64,000 nt of DNA. It comes from JADHMP01 sp016779985. Lineage in GTDB: Bacteria; Bacteroidota; Bacteroidia; Flavobacteriales; Flavobacteriaceae. The notes under the pieces are model-generated. The model was not told the DNA's origin. It saw nothing but the letters and a program-made list of their open reading frames with translations, and did no database searches. The position numbers were made by a program, and so were the translations under genes. The stretch lies in assembly GCA_016779985.1 (NCBI GenBank), contig JADHMP010000005.1, positions 62,001 to 126,000 of the forward strand. The letters are read 5' to 3'. Shown one piece after another: positions 1 to 9,936 of the stretch (position 1 is the first letter of the stretch; each line of letters starts with the position of its first letter).

Positions 1-2229
1 TTAAATGATTTTATTAATGCTACTCAAGAAATTTTCTATGCCAATGCAACTCCCGACAATGGATGGGGTGGTTTTCAATCGACCACTCAAATAAATTTAC
101 AGCCTTCACAATTGAGAAGTGGCACTAAAATTTCACAAGCTTTTACAAATAGCAATTATCAATCTCGAACTATGGCTTCTTATGTGCAGCACCCCAATGA
201 AAAAGGGTGGGGATATAGTTTTTTGTTTTCTCGGCGAGTGGCAAAACAGGGATATCAAGAAGGTACCTTATACGATGCTTATTCATCAGCTGCTTTAGTA
301 GAAAAGATTTGGAATTCTAAACACACCTCTTGGTTCACAGCGATTTATACCCCCACGCGAAGGGGAAAAAGTGCACCTATAACTCAAGAAGTTTTTGATT
401 TAAAAGGGCAAAAATACAATCCATATTGGGGGTATCAGAAAGGAAAACTAAGAAACAGCAGAGAAACTTTTGTGACTACTCCTCTATTCTTTCTGAATCA
501 CCGCTGGGAGCCAAATAAAAAAACACTTTGGCAATTCAATGCGGGGTTTAGTTTTGGCCACCAATCTCAAAGTAGGGTGTTTTATGGGGGGCATGAACGT
601 AAAGGAGATTTTTTAGTTGGAGGAGGTCAAAATCCAGACCCAGTATATTATCAACGACTGCCAAGCTATGCATTGCGATTTCAGGACAAACCAGATTATG
701 AAAAAGCCTATTTGGCAACTAGCCAGCTTAAAGAAAAAGGGCAATTCCCGTGGGAGGATCTTTATCTTGGGAATTCAAAAACAGATGCTGCAATTTATGC
801 CCTATATGAAGATGTTCAAAAGGAACAAAATGGTACCCTTGTTATACATCACAAAAGAAACCTATCTCCTTCATTGACACTCTATGCTGATGCTTTTATG
901 AGTCAAAAACACACATCTTTTTTTGCCACACCCACCGATTTATTTGGGGCAACATATTTATGGAACTATAATCCTTATGCATTGTCAATTGAGGCTTCAC
1001 AAAATGATTTGAATCATCCTGATAAAAAAATAGGTAAAGGAGGTTTTTTTCTGTACAACTATTTGCTTGACACCAATCAACTAGGTGTATCATCAAAAGT
1101 AAAGTATAGCACAAAAGGTTTTGAAATGAACTGGCGTCTGACCGCAATTCATTATAGATATCAAAGAACAGGAATTTTTAAAAATGGTAATTTTCCTATA
1201 TTATCTCATGGAAAAGGGAAAGTAGTTAATTTTAAACATCTACAATCTGCAATAGCCCTAAGGTATGCTTTTTCAGGAAGGCATAACCTCACATTCAATA
1301 ACACTATATCACTAAAACCACCACCCCTAAGAGCGGTCTATGTCAATCCTAGGGAAAACCATAATAGAGTACCAAATCTTGATGAGAGTTATAATATTCA
1401 TTTTGATTTAGGGTATCAGTGGCAAGCACCAAAGATTATTTTAGACTCTCACCTGTATGCTATAGCAAGAAAAAATCTCACAAAAATCGGTTTTTATTTT
1501 GCCGATGGAATAGGTGGAGATAATGCGCTCTTTATTCAAGAAATCCTCAAAGGTATGGAGCACCAACATTGGGGATTGGAGTTTGCATTGACGTATCATA
1601 TTTTAACAGATTTAAAATTAATGGGAGTGGCAGCCTACGGGCAGTTTCGGTATGCTAATAATCCCGAACTTTTTTTATCAACCACTCCTAATGATGAAGC
1701 CGTTCAAGCAGGATTTGAAAATGGGTGGAAATCGATGGGTGTTTCTCAACTAAAAAATTATCGTCTTGCCGGTGGCCCTCAGCAAGCTTACTCGATTGGG
1801 ATTGAGTATCAAGATCCAAGCTATTGGAGATGGGCTTTGCACACGAATTATTTTGCGAAAGCCTTTTTATCTCCAAATCCACTCACCCGTTCTGCTAATT
1901 TTTACACAGATCTAAATGGAATCATTTTACCACATTTTGATTTGGAGCAAGCCAACACTCTTTTGAGACAAGAAGAGTTTCCGTCCTATTTTTTGTTAAA
2001 CTCAACTTTTGGGAAATCCTGGCTTATACACAAACGTTATTTAGGTGTTTTTTTAAGTGTACAAAATATTTTAAATAAAGTGTATAAAACAGGAGGTTAT
2101 GAACAGGGGCGTAATGCAAACTATAACAGTCTTTTAGAAGACCAGCAACGAACCATTCCCTTGTTTGCGCCCAAATATTGGTGGGGACGTGGCACAACCT
2201 TTTTTTTACAATTTTCTTTACGATTTTAA
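1..2229 (+). CDS. TonB-dependent outer-membrane receptor, 5' end cut by window
   Basis: The frame is open from base 1, so this is the 3' part (about 742 codons) of a larger gene; an internal TTG at 112 is not the start. The product shows alternating aromatic/polar beta-strands throughout and ends FFLQFSLRF, an aromatic C-terminal strand of the kind recognised by the BAM machinery. Late motifs such as FLSVQNILNKVYKTGGY are typical of the last strands of TonB-dependent receptors. The plug domain and any N-terminal carboxypeptidase-regulatory domain lie outside the window. A DUF5689 lipoprotein starts 2 bases after the stop, so the two are probably co-transcribed. The family imports large or scarce ligands across the outer membrane using TonB energy; the substrate cannot be read from the sequence. 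Confidence 0.88.
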   Translation, partial: LNDFINATQEIFYANATPDNGWGGFQSTTQINLQPSQLRSGTKISQAFTNSNYQSRTMASYVQHPNEKGWGYSFLFSRRVAKQGYQEGTLYDAYSSAALVEKIWNSKHTSWFTAIYTPTRRGKSAPITQEVFDLKGQKYNPYWGYQKGKLRNSRETFVTTPLFFLNHRWEPNKKTLWQFNAGFSFGHQSQSRVFYGGHERKGDFLVGGGQNPDPVYYQRLPSYALRFQDKPDYEKAYLATSQLKEKGQFPWEDLYLGNSKTDAAIYALYEDVQKEQNGTLVIHHKRNLSPSLTLYADAFMSQKHTSFFATPTDLFGATYLWNYNPYALSIEASQNDLNHPDKKIGKGGFFLYNYLLDTNQLGVSSKVKYSTKGFEMNWRLTAIHYRYQRTGIFKNGNFPILSHGKGKVVNFKHLQSAIALRYAFSGRHNLTFNNTISLKPPPLRAVYVNPRENHNRVPNLDESYNIHFDLGYQWQAPKIILDSHLYAIARKNLTKIGFYFADGIGGDNALFIQEILKGMEHQHWGLEFALTYHILTDLKLMGVAAYGQFRYANNPELFLSTTPNDEAVQAGFENGWKSMGVSQLKNYRLAGGPQQAYSIGIEYQDPSYWRWALHTNYFAKAFLSPNPLTRSANFYTDLNGIILPHFDLEQANTLLRQEEFPSYFLLNSTFGKSWLIHKRYLGVFLSVQNILNKVYKTGGYEQGRNANYNSLLEDQQRTIPLFAPKYWWGRGTTFFLQFSLRF

Positions 2230-2231
2230 TC

Positions 2232-3554
2232 ATGAAAAAATTAATGATATTCCTTATACTCTTTGCGCTGCAATGTAGCCCACCTTCCAACTTTGAGGTC
2301 ATACCTCCAATAATTGAATCACCACCAAAAGAAAACACAACCATTACTGCTATTGCTGAGCGCGTAAAACAAAGCGAAAGCGGTTTTATACTTTTTAGTG
2401 AAACGGAGGAAATTTTATGGGTACGAGCTTATGTTATTAGTAGCGACGAAGGAGGTAATTTTTACAAAGAAATTTATTTGCAGGACAAAACTGAAAAAGC
2501 AGCAGTAGGAATGCGTATTCTTTTAGATAAAACGGCACTTTATACACATTATGGACTAGGAGAAAAAATAATAATCAGACTTAATGGGCTTGGGGCGGGC
2601 TATCACAGAGGAGTACTTTCAATAGGATCTTATCAGGTTGATGGAATAGCCTCATTAACCGAAACACAAATCAGTTCTCATATAATTCGTACTGACACAA
2701 TTGAGGAATTAGTTCCTGAATCTACCCCAATAAATTCTATTGTTTCCCAAACGGTGGGAAAACTTATTGAACTTGAAAATGTGCAATTTGGCAAAGGAGA
2801 AATAAACAAAACCTTTTCAGGTGAAGCTTTTGATACTTTTGATGGTGAACGACGCTTAGTGTCTTGTGATGACCAACAGAGCCTATTTTTATCGACTAGT
2901 AATTATTCCAAATTTAAATCGGTTGTCCTTGATAGTCTGTCAGGAACCATTAGTGGTATTTTAACTCGAGATTATTATGACAATAAGTATATTTTAAGAA
3001 TCAACAGTCCTGCTCAAATCAATTTTCTTACCCCAAGGTGTGATTTGTTTTTTGAGATGCCTTTTGAAGAAGAAACCCTTGGCAAGTTTGAAAAAAATGG
3101 ATGGTTCAATTTTATTGAAAAAGGGAGCGTATATTGGAAAGTTTATGAAGATGCCAATTCCCTAGGGCAGTCATTGCAAATTGGTGCCTATCGTTCAGGA
3201 GACAAGGCCTCCGTTTGTTGGTTAATTACTCCAAATATTGACTTAAGTGGTTTAAATCTTCCTCAGTTAGCTTTTAGAACCACTACCTCATTTGCAGACA
3301 AAAGTAAACTAGAGGTATTTTATAGCGTCAATTTTGAAGGATCAATAGCAGGAATAAAAAAAGCAAAATGGAAGCGACTAAATGGCAGCATCGCATCTAA
3401 AGATGAGGATGATTTACTTTGGATCGATTCAGGGCTTCTAGCTTTGCCCGAAAAGGATAGAGTGGCTATTGCATTTGTCTATTCGGGTTCTAGCAAATCT
3501 GATTTTGACGGTACTTTTGAATTGGATGATATCCGCATTTTAGAAGTGCAGTAA
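2232..3554 (+). CDS. DUF5689 / choice-of-anchor-J surface lipoprotein
   Basis: I chose the ATG at 2232, two bases after the receptor stop, rather than an upstream in-frame codon, because it gives a clean lipoprotein signal: MKKLMIFLILFALQCS with Cys15 as the lipidation site. Residues about 35-240 (ILWVRAYVISSDEGGNFYKE, then IYLQDKTEKAAVGMRILLD) match the OB-like DUF5689 domain of Bacteroidota. Residues about 265-440 (FEEETLGKF, NGWFNFIEKGS, WLITPNIDLSG, FDGTFELDDIRI) resemble a choice-of-anchor-J jelly-roll domain. Such proteins are often encoded directly behind a TonB-dependent receptor and are thought to act at the cell surface with it. The ligand is unknown. The domain calls are from recognition, not a search. 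Confidence 0.82.
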   Translation: MKKLMIFLILFALQCSPPSNFEVIPPIIESPPKENTTITAIAERVKQSESGFILFSETEEILWVRAYVISSDEGGNFYKEIYLQDKTEKAAVGMRILLDKTALYTHYGLGEKIIIRLNGLGAGYHRGVLSIGSYQVDGIASLTETQISSHIIRTDTIEELVPESTPINSIVSQTVGKLIELENVQFGKGEINKTFSGEAFDTFDGERRLVSCDDQQSLFLSTSNYSKFKSVVLDSLSGTISGILTRDYYDNKYILRINSPAQINFLTPRCDLFFEMPFEEETLGKFEKNGWFNFIEKGSVYWKVYEDANSLGQSLQIGAYRSGDKASVCWLITPNIDLSGLNLPQLAFRTTTSFADKSKLEVFYSVNFEGSIAGIKKAKWKRLNGSIASKDEDDLLWIDSGLLALPEKDRVAIAFVYSGSSKSDFDGTFELDDIRILEVQ

Positions 3555-3593
3555 TATATCCATTTTCAAAAAACTAAATTGTCATTTAGAGGT

Positions 3594-4355
3594 TTAGGAT
3601 AAATCATTTTCTCTGTGCGCTATGCCGGCACTAGCTTGTTGGGTGGGTAATAGGAGCATGTCTGCCACATTCACATGAGGAGGTGCTTGAATCATAAAAA
3701 CGATAGCGTGGGCAACATCTTCAGCGGTGAGGGGCTTTATTCCTTTATAAACTTGGTCAGCTTTATTTTGGTCTCCTTTAAAACGCACTAGCGAAAATTC
3801 CGTTTCTACCATACCAGGATGAATTATACCCACTCTAATATTTTCGCCTACTAAATCCATTCGCAAACCTTCCGTAAAAGAATCTACGGCAGCTTTGCTA
3901 CAACAATAAACACTTCCCTTAGGATATGTTTCTTTAGCTGCAATCGAGCCAAGATTAATAATTTGCCCCTGTGGAGCAGTCAGCATCTGAGGAAGAAGGG
4001 CTTTGGTCACATACAATAATCCTTTGAGGTTGCTGTCTATCATGGCTTCCCAATCTTCTATTAAAGCTGTTTGAACAGGATCTAAACCGTGTGCATTTCC
4101 AGCATTATTTATCAAAACAGTGATGGGTGAAAATGCTTTAGGAATTGTTGCAAAAGAATCAAAGACCGCTCTTTGATCAGATACATCAAAGGTCAGAGTC
4201 AGAGTAGGCACACGAAGTTCTTTAGCTAATTGAGCTAACCGTTCTTCACGTCTTCCACAAAGAATCAATTGATTGCCCTTATAATCTAAAGCTTTTGCTA
4301 TTGCCCAGCCAATACCGCTCGTAGCACCCGTGATTACTATATTATTTTTACTCAT
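3594..4355 (-). CDS. short-chain dehydrogenase/reductase (YdfG-like)
   Basis: A 253-residue classical SDR. The nucleotide-binding TGATSGIG is at residues 9-16, NNAG at 83-86, and the catalytic Ser137, Tyr150 and Lys154 (YCCSK) are all present. CGRREERL following strand beta2 suggests NADPH preference. The closest recognised type is YdfG/serine 3-dehydrogenase-like oxidoreductases, which reduce 3-hydroxy acids or semialdehydes; the true substrate is not deducible. It is the second gene of a two-gene minus-strand unit, starting 10 bases after the aldo/keto reductase stop. It converges with the DUF5689 gene across about 40 bases in which I see no strong terminator. Confidence 0.88.
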   Translation of the reverse strand: MSKNNIVITGATSGIGWAIAKALDYKGNQLILCGRREERLAQLAKELRVPTLTLTFDVSDQRAVFDSFATIPKAFSPITVLINNAGNAHGLDPVQTALIEDWEAMIDSNLKGLLYVTKALLPQMLTAPQGQIINLGSIAAKETYPKGSVYCCSKAAVDSFTEGLRMDLVGENIRVGIIHPGMVETEFSLVRFKGDQNKADQVYKGIKPLTAEDVAHAIVFMIQAPPHVNVADMLLLPTQQASAGIAHRENDLS

Positions 4356-4365
4356 TTTTTTAATT

Positions 4366-5232
4366 TTATGGTATAGGTTTTCCCGTTGCGGCCTCCAAGA
4401 TCAAAAACCAATCCTGAAGGTCTAATTCAATTTGAAGGGCTTTAAGCATCGCTTTCCATCGTTGTGGCTCGGTGCTACCCAAAACAGGATATATTTTAGC
4501 AGGATGCTTCAACAGCCAAGCTAAAAGAAGAGCAGCTTCAGAACCCTCGTATTTTTCAATCATTGGAGCTAAACATGTTGCTACTCTTTTTTGTGAAGGA
4601 GATTTCTCTTTAAAATAGGACCCTAAGGCTCCCCATGCCATAGTACCAATTTGATGGGTTTGCATAAAATCTAAAGTACCATCAAAAAGGGGAGTATTGT
4701 GTGTAACTGAACACTCAATTTGATTCCAACTGAGAGGAAACTCTTGTTGCATGAGAGACATTTGTGAAGGAGTAAAATTAGAAACACCAAAGGCTAGAAT
4801 TTTCCCATCTTTGAGTAAAGGATGTATTGCCTCAGCAATTTCTTCTCCCACCATCAGTGGGCTTGGACGGTGAAGAAGTAATAAATCTAAATAATCCGTT
4901 TTAAGCAAGCGCAAAGAAGTAGAAACACTTCTTTCGATATGAGAGAGAGAATAATCATAGTGCTGGACTTTGAGCGGACGACGATCACAAGGGAGTTGAA
5001 TGCCACATTTAGAGATCAGTTGAATTTGGTCTCTTTCTATTTGGGAGGCTTCAAAAGCTTTTCCAAAAAGGGCTTCTGAAGTGTAGTGCCCGTAGATGTC
5101 TGCATGATCAAAAGTGGTGATGCCTTGTTCAAAAAGGTTTTCAAAAAGGCTCGTTTGTTCGGAAACCCTAAGTTTTTTCCCCCAATCTCCCCATGTCATT
5201 GCCCCTGAAATCAATCTTGAAAATCTAGACAT
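4366..5232 (-). CDS. aldo/keto reductase (YdhF-type)
   Basis: A 288-residue soluble protein with the AKR catalytic tetrad in order: Asp42 and Tyr47 in FDHADIYG, Lys75 in ISKCG and His121 in LLLHRPSP. The C-terminal part (VLGSTEPQRWKAMLKAL) is the usual NADPH 2'-phosphate-binding segment. The family reduces aldehydes or ketones in the cytoplasm; the substrate is unknown. It is the first gene of a pair with the downstream SDR, so the two reductases are probably co-expressed. Its start at 5232 faces the MoxR operon across a 157-base divergent region. Confidence 0.88.
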   Translation of the reverse strand: MSRFSRLISGAMTWGDWGKKLRVSEQTSLFENLFEQGITTFDHADIYGHYTSEALFGKAFEASQIERDQIQLISKCGIQLPCDRRPLKVQHYDYSLSHIERSVSTSLRLLKTDYLDLLLLHRPSPLMVGEEIAEAIHPLLKDGKILAFGVSNFTPSQMSLMQQEFPLSWNQIECSVTHNTPLFDGTLDFMQTHQIGTMAWGALGSYFKEKSPSQKRVATCLAPMIEKYEGSEAALLLAWLLKHPAKIYPVLGSTEPQRWKAMLKALQIELDLQDWFLILEAATGKPIP

Positions 5233-5389
5233 TTTGAAAAATAAGCATTAATTTTCAAATTTAAATGTAGAAACAATAATATGCCCATAAACCACCACGG
5301 GATTCATTTTTTAACCAATTATTAACAACACAAGGTAAATTTAATTTTCAAATTTGCAATCCTAATAAAATTGTATAGAAGCTAAAAAA

Positions 5390-6394
5390 ATGGAAGAAAA
5401 TAATAATGCTATGGATATAAAAGCCATTAATGAAAAGATTGAGAAAGAGAGTGCTTTTGTAGATTTGCTCACACTTGAAATTAACAAGGTGATTGTTGGC
5501 CAAAAGGAAATGGTTGAACGCCTAATTATTGGCCTTTTAGGCCGAGGACACATTCTTCTTGAGGGTGTGCCAGGGTTAGCCAAAACCCTTGCCATCAACA
5601 CTTTAAGTCAAGCAGTAAAAGGGAATTTTAGCCGCATACAGTTTACACCAGATTTGTTGCCAGCTGACGTGGTAGGAACCATGATTTACAACATAAAAGA
5701 AAATGAATTTTCTATCAAGAAGGGCCCAATTTTTGCCAATTTTGTCTTGGCAGATGAGATCAATCGAGCACCAGCCAAAGTTCAATCAGCTTTATTGGAG
5801 GCCATGCAAGAAAAACAAGTAACCATTGGCGATACTACCTTTAAATTGCCTCAACCATTTTTAGTAATGGCTACTCAAAACCCAGTAGAACAAGAAGGAA
5901 CTTACCCGCTCCCAGAAGCTCAAGTAGACCGCTTTATGTTGAAGACAGTGATTGATTATCCTACAATTGCAGAAGAACAAAATATTGTTCGCAATAATCT
6001 GAGTAATGCTTCAGAGAAAGTCAAACCAGTGGTGAGTACAAAACAAATCCTAACAGCTCAGGAAGCTGTTGGTTCTGTGTATATGGATGAAAAAATAGAA
6101 AAATATATTCTCGATTTAATTTTCGCAACCCGCTATCCAGATCAGTATCAATTGGAAAAAATCAAACCTTTGATCAGCTTTGGAGCTTCACCTCGAGGGA
6201 GTATTAATCTAGCTACTGCTTCTAAATGTTATGCTTTTCTCAAGCACCGCGGTTATGTTATTCCTGAAGATGTTCGTGCTGTTATCTATGATGTTTTGCG
6301 ACACAGAATTGGGTTGACCTATGAAGCCGAAGCAGAAAATATTTCTACAGAAGATTTAATAGGGCAGATTATAAATGAGGTTGCTGTTCCTTAA
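5390..6394 (+). CDS. MoxR-family AAA+ ATPase
   Basis: This 334-residue ATPase opens the Bat-type operon. Walker A is GVPGLAKT (59-66), Walker B is FVLADEINRAP (118-128) and sensor 1 is ATQNP (161-165). The C-terminal lid is about residues 215-330. MoxR proteins act as chaperone-like partners of von Willebrand A (vWA) proteins, and here DUF58 and two vWA genes follow directly. The start at 5390 is the first ATG of the frame; a later in-frame ATG at residue 8 (MDIKAINEKI) is also possible. The length is normal for the family. The operon's role is inferred from family work on BatA-E (aerotolerance, envelope stress), not from this sequence. Confidence 0.93.
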   Translation: MEENNNAMDIKAINEKIEKESAFVDLLTLEINKVIVGQKEMVERLIIGLLGRGHILLEGVPGLAKTLAINTLSQAVKGNFSRIQFTPDLLPADVVGTMIYNIKENEFSIKKGPIFANFVLADEINRAPAKVQSALLEAMQEKQVTIGDTTFKLPQPFLVMATQNPVEQEGTYPLPEAQVDRFMLKTVIDYPTIAEEQNIVRNNLSNASEKVKPVVSTKQILTAQEAVGSVYMDEKIEKYILDLIFATRYPDQYQLEKIKPLISFGASPRGSINLATASKCYAFLKHRGYVIPEDVRAVIYDVLRHRIGLTYEAEAENISTEDLIGQIINEVAVP

Positions 6395-6433
6395 GGGGCG
6401 TAGTCAATTTCCTAATTTGATTCAAAAAACGCG

Positions 6434-7300
6434 ATGGATACCAAAGCGCTTTTAAAAAAAGTTCGAAAAATCGAAATTAAAACCAGTCGCCTAAGTGACC
6501 ATATTTTTGGTGGAGAATACCACTCCACATTTAAAGGTCGGGGGATGACGTTTAGTGAAGTAAGGCAATATCAATATGGAGATGACGTGAGAGCCATTGA
6601 TTGGAATGTTACAGCCCGCTATAGAGAGCCCTATGTAAAAGTGTTTGAAGAAGAGCGTGAATTGACTTTGATGCTTGTTGTTGATGTGAGTGGTTCTGAA
6701 ATGTTTGGCACCCAGCAACAGTTTAAGCGAGAAATTTTAACAGAAATTTCTGCCACACTTGCTTTTTCAGCACTTCAAAATAATGACAAAGTAGGGTTGT
6801 TACTTTTTTCTGATCAAGTAGAATTATTCATCCCTCCAAAAAAAGGACGTTTTCATATATTGAGAATAATTAGAGAATTGTTAGAGTTTCAACCACAAAA
6901 TAAAAAGACCAGTATTAATGCAGCCCTTGAATTCTTATCAGGAATTTTAAAAAAGAAAGCAATTGTGTTTTTACTTTCAGATTTTATTGATCAAAATTAT
7001 GAAAACACCCTTCGAATTGCAGCAAAAAAGCACGACTTAACAGGAATAAGAGTATATGATGCAAAAGAGGAACGACTTCCAAACCTAGGGATTCTTCCAA
7101 TGGTTGATGCTGAAACAGGAAGGGTCCAATGGATCAATACACAATCTAAAAAAGTTAGAGATCGATACGAAAAAAATCATCTTCAACAAAAGGCTATTTT
7201 TCAGGATCTTTTTCGAAAAAATGGAGCTGGAACTATAAGTTGTCGAGTAGATGAAAGCTATGTCAAGAAGCTGTTGAACTATTTTAAAGCGAGAATCTAA
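6434..7300 (+). CDS. DUF58 domain protein (Bat operon)
   Basis: A 288-residue cytoplasmic protein. The DUF58 signature QYGDDVRAIDWNVTAR lies at about 47-62. It is followed by a vWA-like fold whose MIDAS-type motif DVSGS is at 84-88. There is no signal peptide or membrane segment. DUF58 proteins are regularly encoded between a MoxR ATPase and Bat vWA proteins and are taken as the soluble partner of MoxR. It starts 39 bases after the moxR stop and ends 2 bases before the next gene, so it is clearly in the operon. Confidence 0.92.
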   Translation: MDTKALLKKVRKIEIKTSRLSDHIFGGEYHSTFKGRGMTFSEVRQYQYGDDVRAIDWNVTARYREPYVKVFEEERELTLMLVVDVSGSEMFGTQQQFKREILTEISATLAFSALQNNDKVGLLLFSDQVELFIPPKKGRFHILRIIRELLEFQPQNKKTSINAALEFLSGILKKKAIVFLLSDFIDQNYENTLRIAAKKHDLTGIRVYDAKEERLPNLGILPMVDAETGRVQWINTQSKKVRDRYEKNHLQQKAIFQDLFRKNGAGTISCRVDESYVKKLLNYFKARI

Positions 7301-7302
7301 AT

Positions 7303-8928
7303 ATGCTTAAAATAAAATATTTTATTGTGAGTTTATTTGCATTAGGTGTGGTTTCAGCACAAACCAGTAGTGTAGAAGCTATCGTAGATTCAACCACTGT
7401 GCTATTGGGGTCTCAACTTAATTATACATTGCAAGTAAAAACAGATTCTATTGCAGAGGTAGTTTTTCCTGAAACCTTCTCTTTTGCGCCCTTTGAAATA
7501 TTGGATATAAGCCCTATTGATACGATCATAGAACAATCGCACTATCTGTACATGAGAAAATTTGCGCTTATTCAGTTCGATTCAGGAAATTACTATCTCC
7601 CTCAACAGCAAGTTTTGGTGAATGGCTTTTCCAAGTTGACTGATCCAATCGCTATTCGTGTCAACCCTGTTATTGTTGATACTCTAAAACAGAATTTATA
7701 TGCGATTAAGCCACTGCAAGAAGTATCAAAAAATTATGATAAACTCATTACGCAACTCCTTTTGGGACTTTTAATAGGACTCGTTCTAGTTGGAATTTTG
7801 TATGGTTATCTTTTTCAAAAAAGACGCAAAGAGGAAAGGCTAAAAGCATTGCCCCCTTTTGATAAAGCAATAGAACAGCTTGAAGAACTTGCAACAGCTA
7901 GTCCTGCTCTACAAGAAGAGTTTAAAGACTATTATTCAAGGCTCACCGATGTGATACGCCGTTATTTAGAAGAAGATGCTAAGATAGATGCTCTTGAAAG
8001 TACTTCTGATCAATTGTTATTAAAGTTGGAAGCCCTAAGAGAACTAGGAACGCTTAACTTAGAAAAAGAGACTCTAAAATCATTGCGAACAGTTTTACAA
8101 AATGCGGATTTAGTAAAATTTGCTAAATCGTTACCAGAAGTTCGTCACGCAGATGCAGATCGCAAAGCCATAAAAGCTATTGTTATCGAGACCAAAGAAG
8201 TTTTGCCGGAGCCTACAGAAGAAGAATTGAGGCAACAAGCAGAATATCAAGAAATGCTAGCCAAAAAAGCTCGGAAAAGGCAATTCATTAGATTGAGTTT
8301 AGGCGTGGTCCTTTTACTTTTAATGGGTCTGTTATCATCAATGGCTATTTATGGATATTATCCGGTACGTGATACGCTTTTAGGTTATCCAACCAAAAAA
8401 TTAGAAAATACACAGTGGATAAAAAGTCAATATGGAACCCCTCCCATTGAACTCGAAACACCAAAAGTGCTAATACGTATCCCCAGTGAAAGTAAAACTT
8501 TTACCCAATTTAGGGAGGGAAGTTATGATAGCTCGTTTTATATAGATTTATCTTTTGATTTTCCAAAAGAGGCTCCACAGCAAACCACCGACTCATTGGC
8601 TAACCCAGTGCAAGCAAATGCAGAAAAAGCACAAGCCTTAGTCAATTCAATCATTTCTAATTTTGAAGCCGCAGGGGCGGTCAACATTTTAATCAAACAA
8701 GAGGCTGTTACCGCACCTAGCGGTGTGCCCCTTTCCAAAATATATGGGACATTAGACTATCCAAAAAAAGGAAGTAAAACAAGAGTAAGGTGTAATTTTT
8801 CAGCTCATCTAATCACTTTTGAAGAAGGGACAATCATTTTAACAATGATGTATGAAAAAGAAGACCGCTACGGAACTAAAATTGAACAGAGAATTATTAA
8901 TAGTTTGTCATTAATTGAATCACTATAG
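7303..8928 (+). CDS. Bat-operon membrane protein with BatD-like N-terminus
   Basis: A 541-residue protein with four visible parts. A signal peptide ends near residue 19 (GVVSAQ). A periplasmic beta-rich domain (about 20-140) resembles the N-terminal Ig-like part of BatD. After a first membrane segment (about 147-168) comes a charged helical cytoplasmic stretch (about 170-325) like the segment that follows the membrane helix in other Bat-operon proteins. A second membrane segment (about 330-352) leads into a C-terminal domain of about 190 residues that I do not recognise, presumably periplasmic. Genes of this type sit between DUF58 and batA in flavobacterial Bat operons. Function is unknown; a scaffold between cytoplasmic MoxR/DUF58 and periplasmic vWA proteins is an inference. 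Confidence 0.75.
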   Translation: MLKIKYFIVSLFALGVVSAQTSSVEAIVDSTTVLLGSQLNYTLQVKTDSIAEVVFPETFSFAPFEILDISPIDTIIEQSHYLYMRKFALIQFDSGNYYLPQQQVLVNGFSKLTDPIAIRVNPVIVDTLKQNLYAIKPLQEVSKNYDKLITQLLLGLLIGLVLVGILYGYLFQKRRKEERLKALPPFDKAIEQLEELATASPALQEEFKDYYSRLTDVIRRYLEEDAKIDALESTSDQLLLKLEALRELGTLNLEKETLKSLRTVLQNADLVKFAKSLPEVRHADADRKAIKAIVIETKEVLPEPTEEELRQQAEYQEMLAKKARKRQFIRLSLGVVLLLLMGLLSSMAIYGYYPVRDTLLGYPTKKLENTQWIKSQYGTPPIELETPKVLIRIPSESKTFTQFREGSYDSSFYIDLSFDFPKEAPQQTTDSLANPVQANAEKAQALVNSIISNFEAAGAVNILIKQEAVTAPSGVPLSKIYGTLDYPKKGSKTRVRCNFSAHLITFEEGTIILTMMYEKEDRYGTKIEQRIINSLSLIESL

Positions 8929-8931
8929 CCA

Positions 8932-9936
8932 ATGTGGGACGGTATAGACTTTGCGAATCCTGAATATTTTTGGTTGCTTTTGTTGCTCCCTGTGGTCATT
9001 ATATGGCATTATTTTACAGCCAAAAAGACCCAAGCAAGACTAAAAATATCTTCTCTAAATGCCTTTGAAAACAAAACTTCATTTTTAGCACAATTGCGCC
9101 CCTTTTTATTTGTCTTAAGACTGGCGGCTTTGATTTTTATTATTTTGGGATTAGCCCGCCCACAGACCGTTGATGTATCTGTACGGACCAAAACCAACAA
9201 AGGAATCGATATCATTATGGCAATTGATATTTCATCAAGCATGTTGGCTCAAGATCTAAAGCCAGACAGGCTGAGTGCGCTCAAGAGAGTTGCTGCTGCC
9301 TTTGTTGATGATCGTCTTTCAGACCGAATTGGACTAGTGGTTTATGCAGGTGAAAGTTATACCAAGACACCCATAACGAGCGATAATAATATTGTTAAAA
9401 GAGCGCTTCTTGAGATAGTCTATGACGGCGTCATTGAAGACGGCACAGCAATTGGAATGGGTTTGGCGACCTCAGTAAACCGCTTAAAAGATAGTAAAGC
9501 CAAAAGCAAAGTCATCATCTTACTCACAGATGGTGTCAATAATTCAGGATTTATAGATCCTAAAATTGCTACAGAATTGGCAGTTGAGTTTAACATTAAA
9601 ACGTATACGATTGGACTTGGAAGCAATGGCACAGCTCGAGCACCAGTGGGGGTTTTGCCCAATGGAAAATTTCAGTATGGTATGACAAAAGTTGAAATTG
9701 ATGAAACGCTCCTAAAAGAAATAGCAGAGGCTACCGGAGGGCTTTATTTTAGAGCTACCGACAATAAAAAACTTGAAGAAATTTATGCTGAAATTAATAA
9801 ATTAGAAAAGACAGAAATTGAAGAGTTTAAATATTATAATTATCAAGAAAAGTATAGAATGCTCATCCTTTTTGCACTAGGATTGCTAGGGGTTGAATGG
9901 ATTCTAAGAAATACAATTTTTAAAAGTTTCATATAA
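8932..9936 (+). CDS. batA: BatA, membrane-anchored vWA protein
   Basis: A 334-residue protein with N-terminal membrane segments at about 13-30 and 58-75 and a C-terminal one at about 310-327. The vWA domain between them has a complete MIDAS: DISSS (99-103), a Thr in GTAIG and a later Asp in LLTDGVNNSG. These residues bind a divalent metal and, through it, a protein ligand. The predicted domain placement is periplasmic. It starts 3 bases after the previous stop and its stop directly abuts the batB start. The order vWA-vWA-TPR-BatD-BatE identifies the Bat operon, linked in Bacteroides to aerotolerance. Confidence 0.92.
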   Translation: MWDGIDFANPEYFWLLLLLPVVIIWHYFTAKKTQARLKISSLNAFENKTSFLAQLRPFLFVLRLAALIFIILGLARPQTVDVSVRTKTNKGIDIIMAIDISSSMLAQDLKPDRLSALKRVAAAFVDDRLSDRIGLVVYAGESYTKTPITSDNNIVKRALLEIVYDGVIEDGTAIGMGLATSVNRLKDSKAKSKVIILLTDGVNNSGFIDPKIATELAVEFNIKTYTIGLGSNGTARAPVGVLPNGKFQYGMTKVEIDETLLKEIAEATGGLYFRATDNKKLEEIYAEINKLEKTEIEEFKYYNYQEKYRMLILFALGLLGVEWILRNTIFKSFI

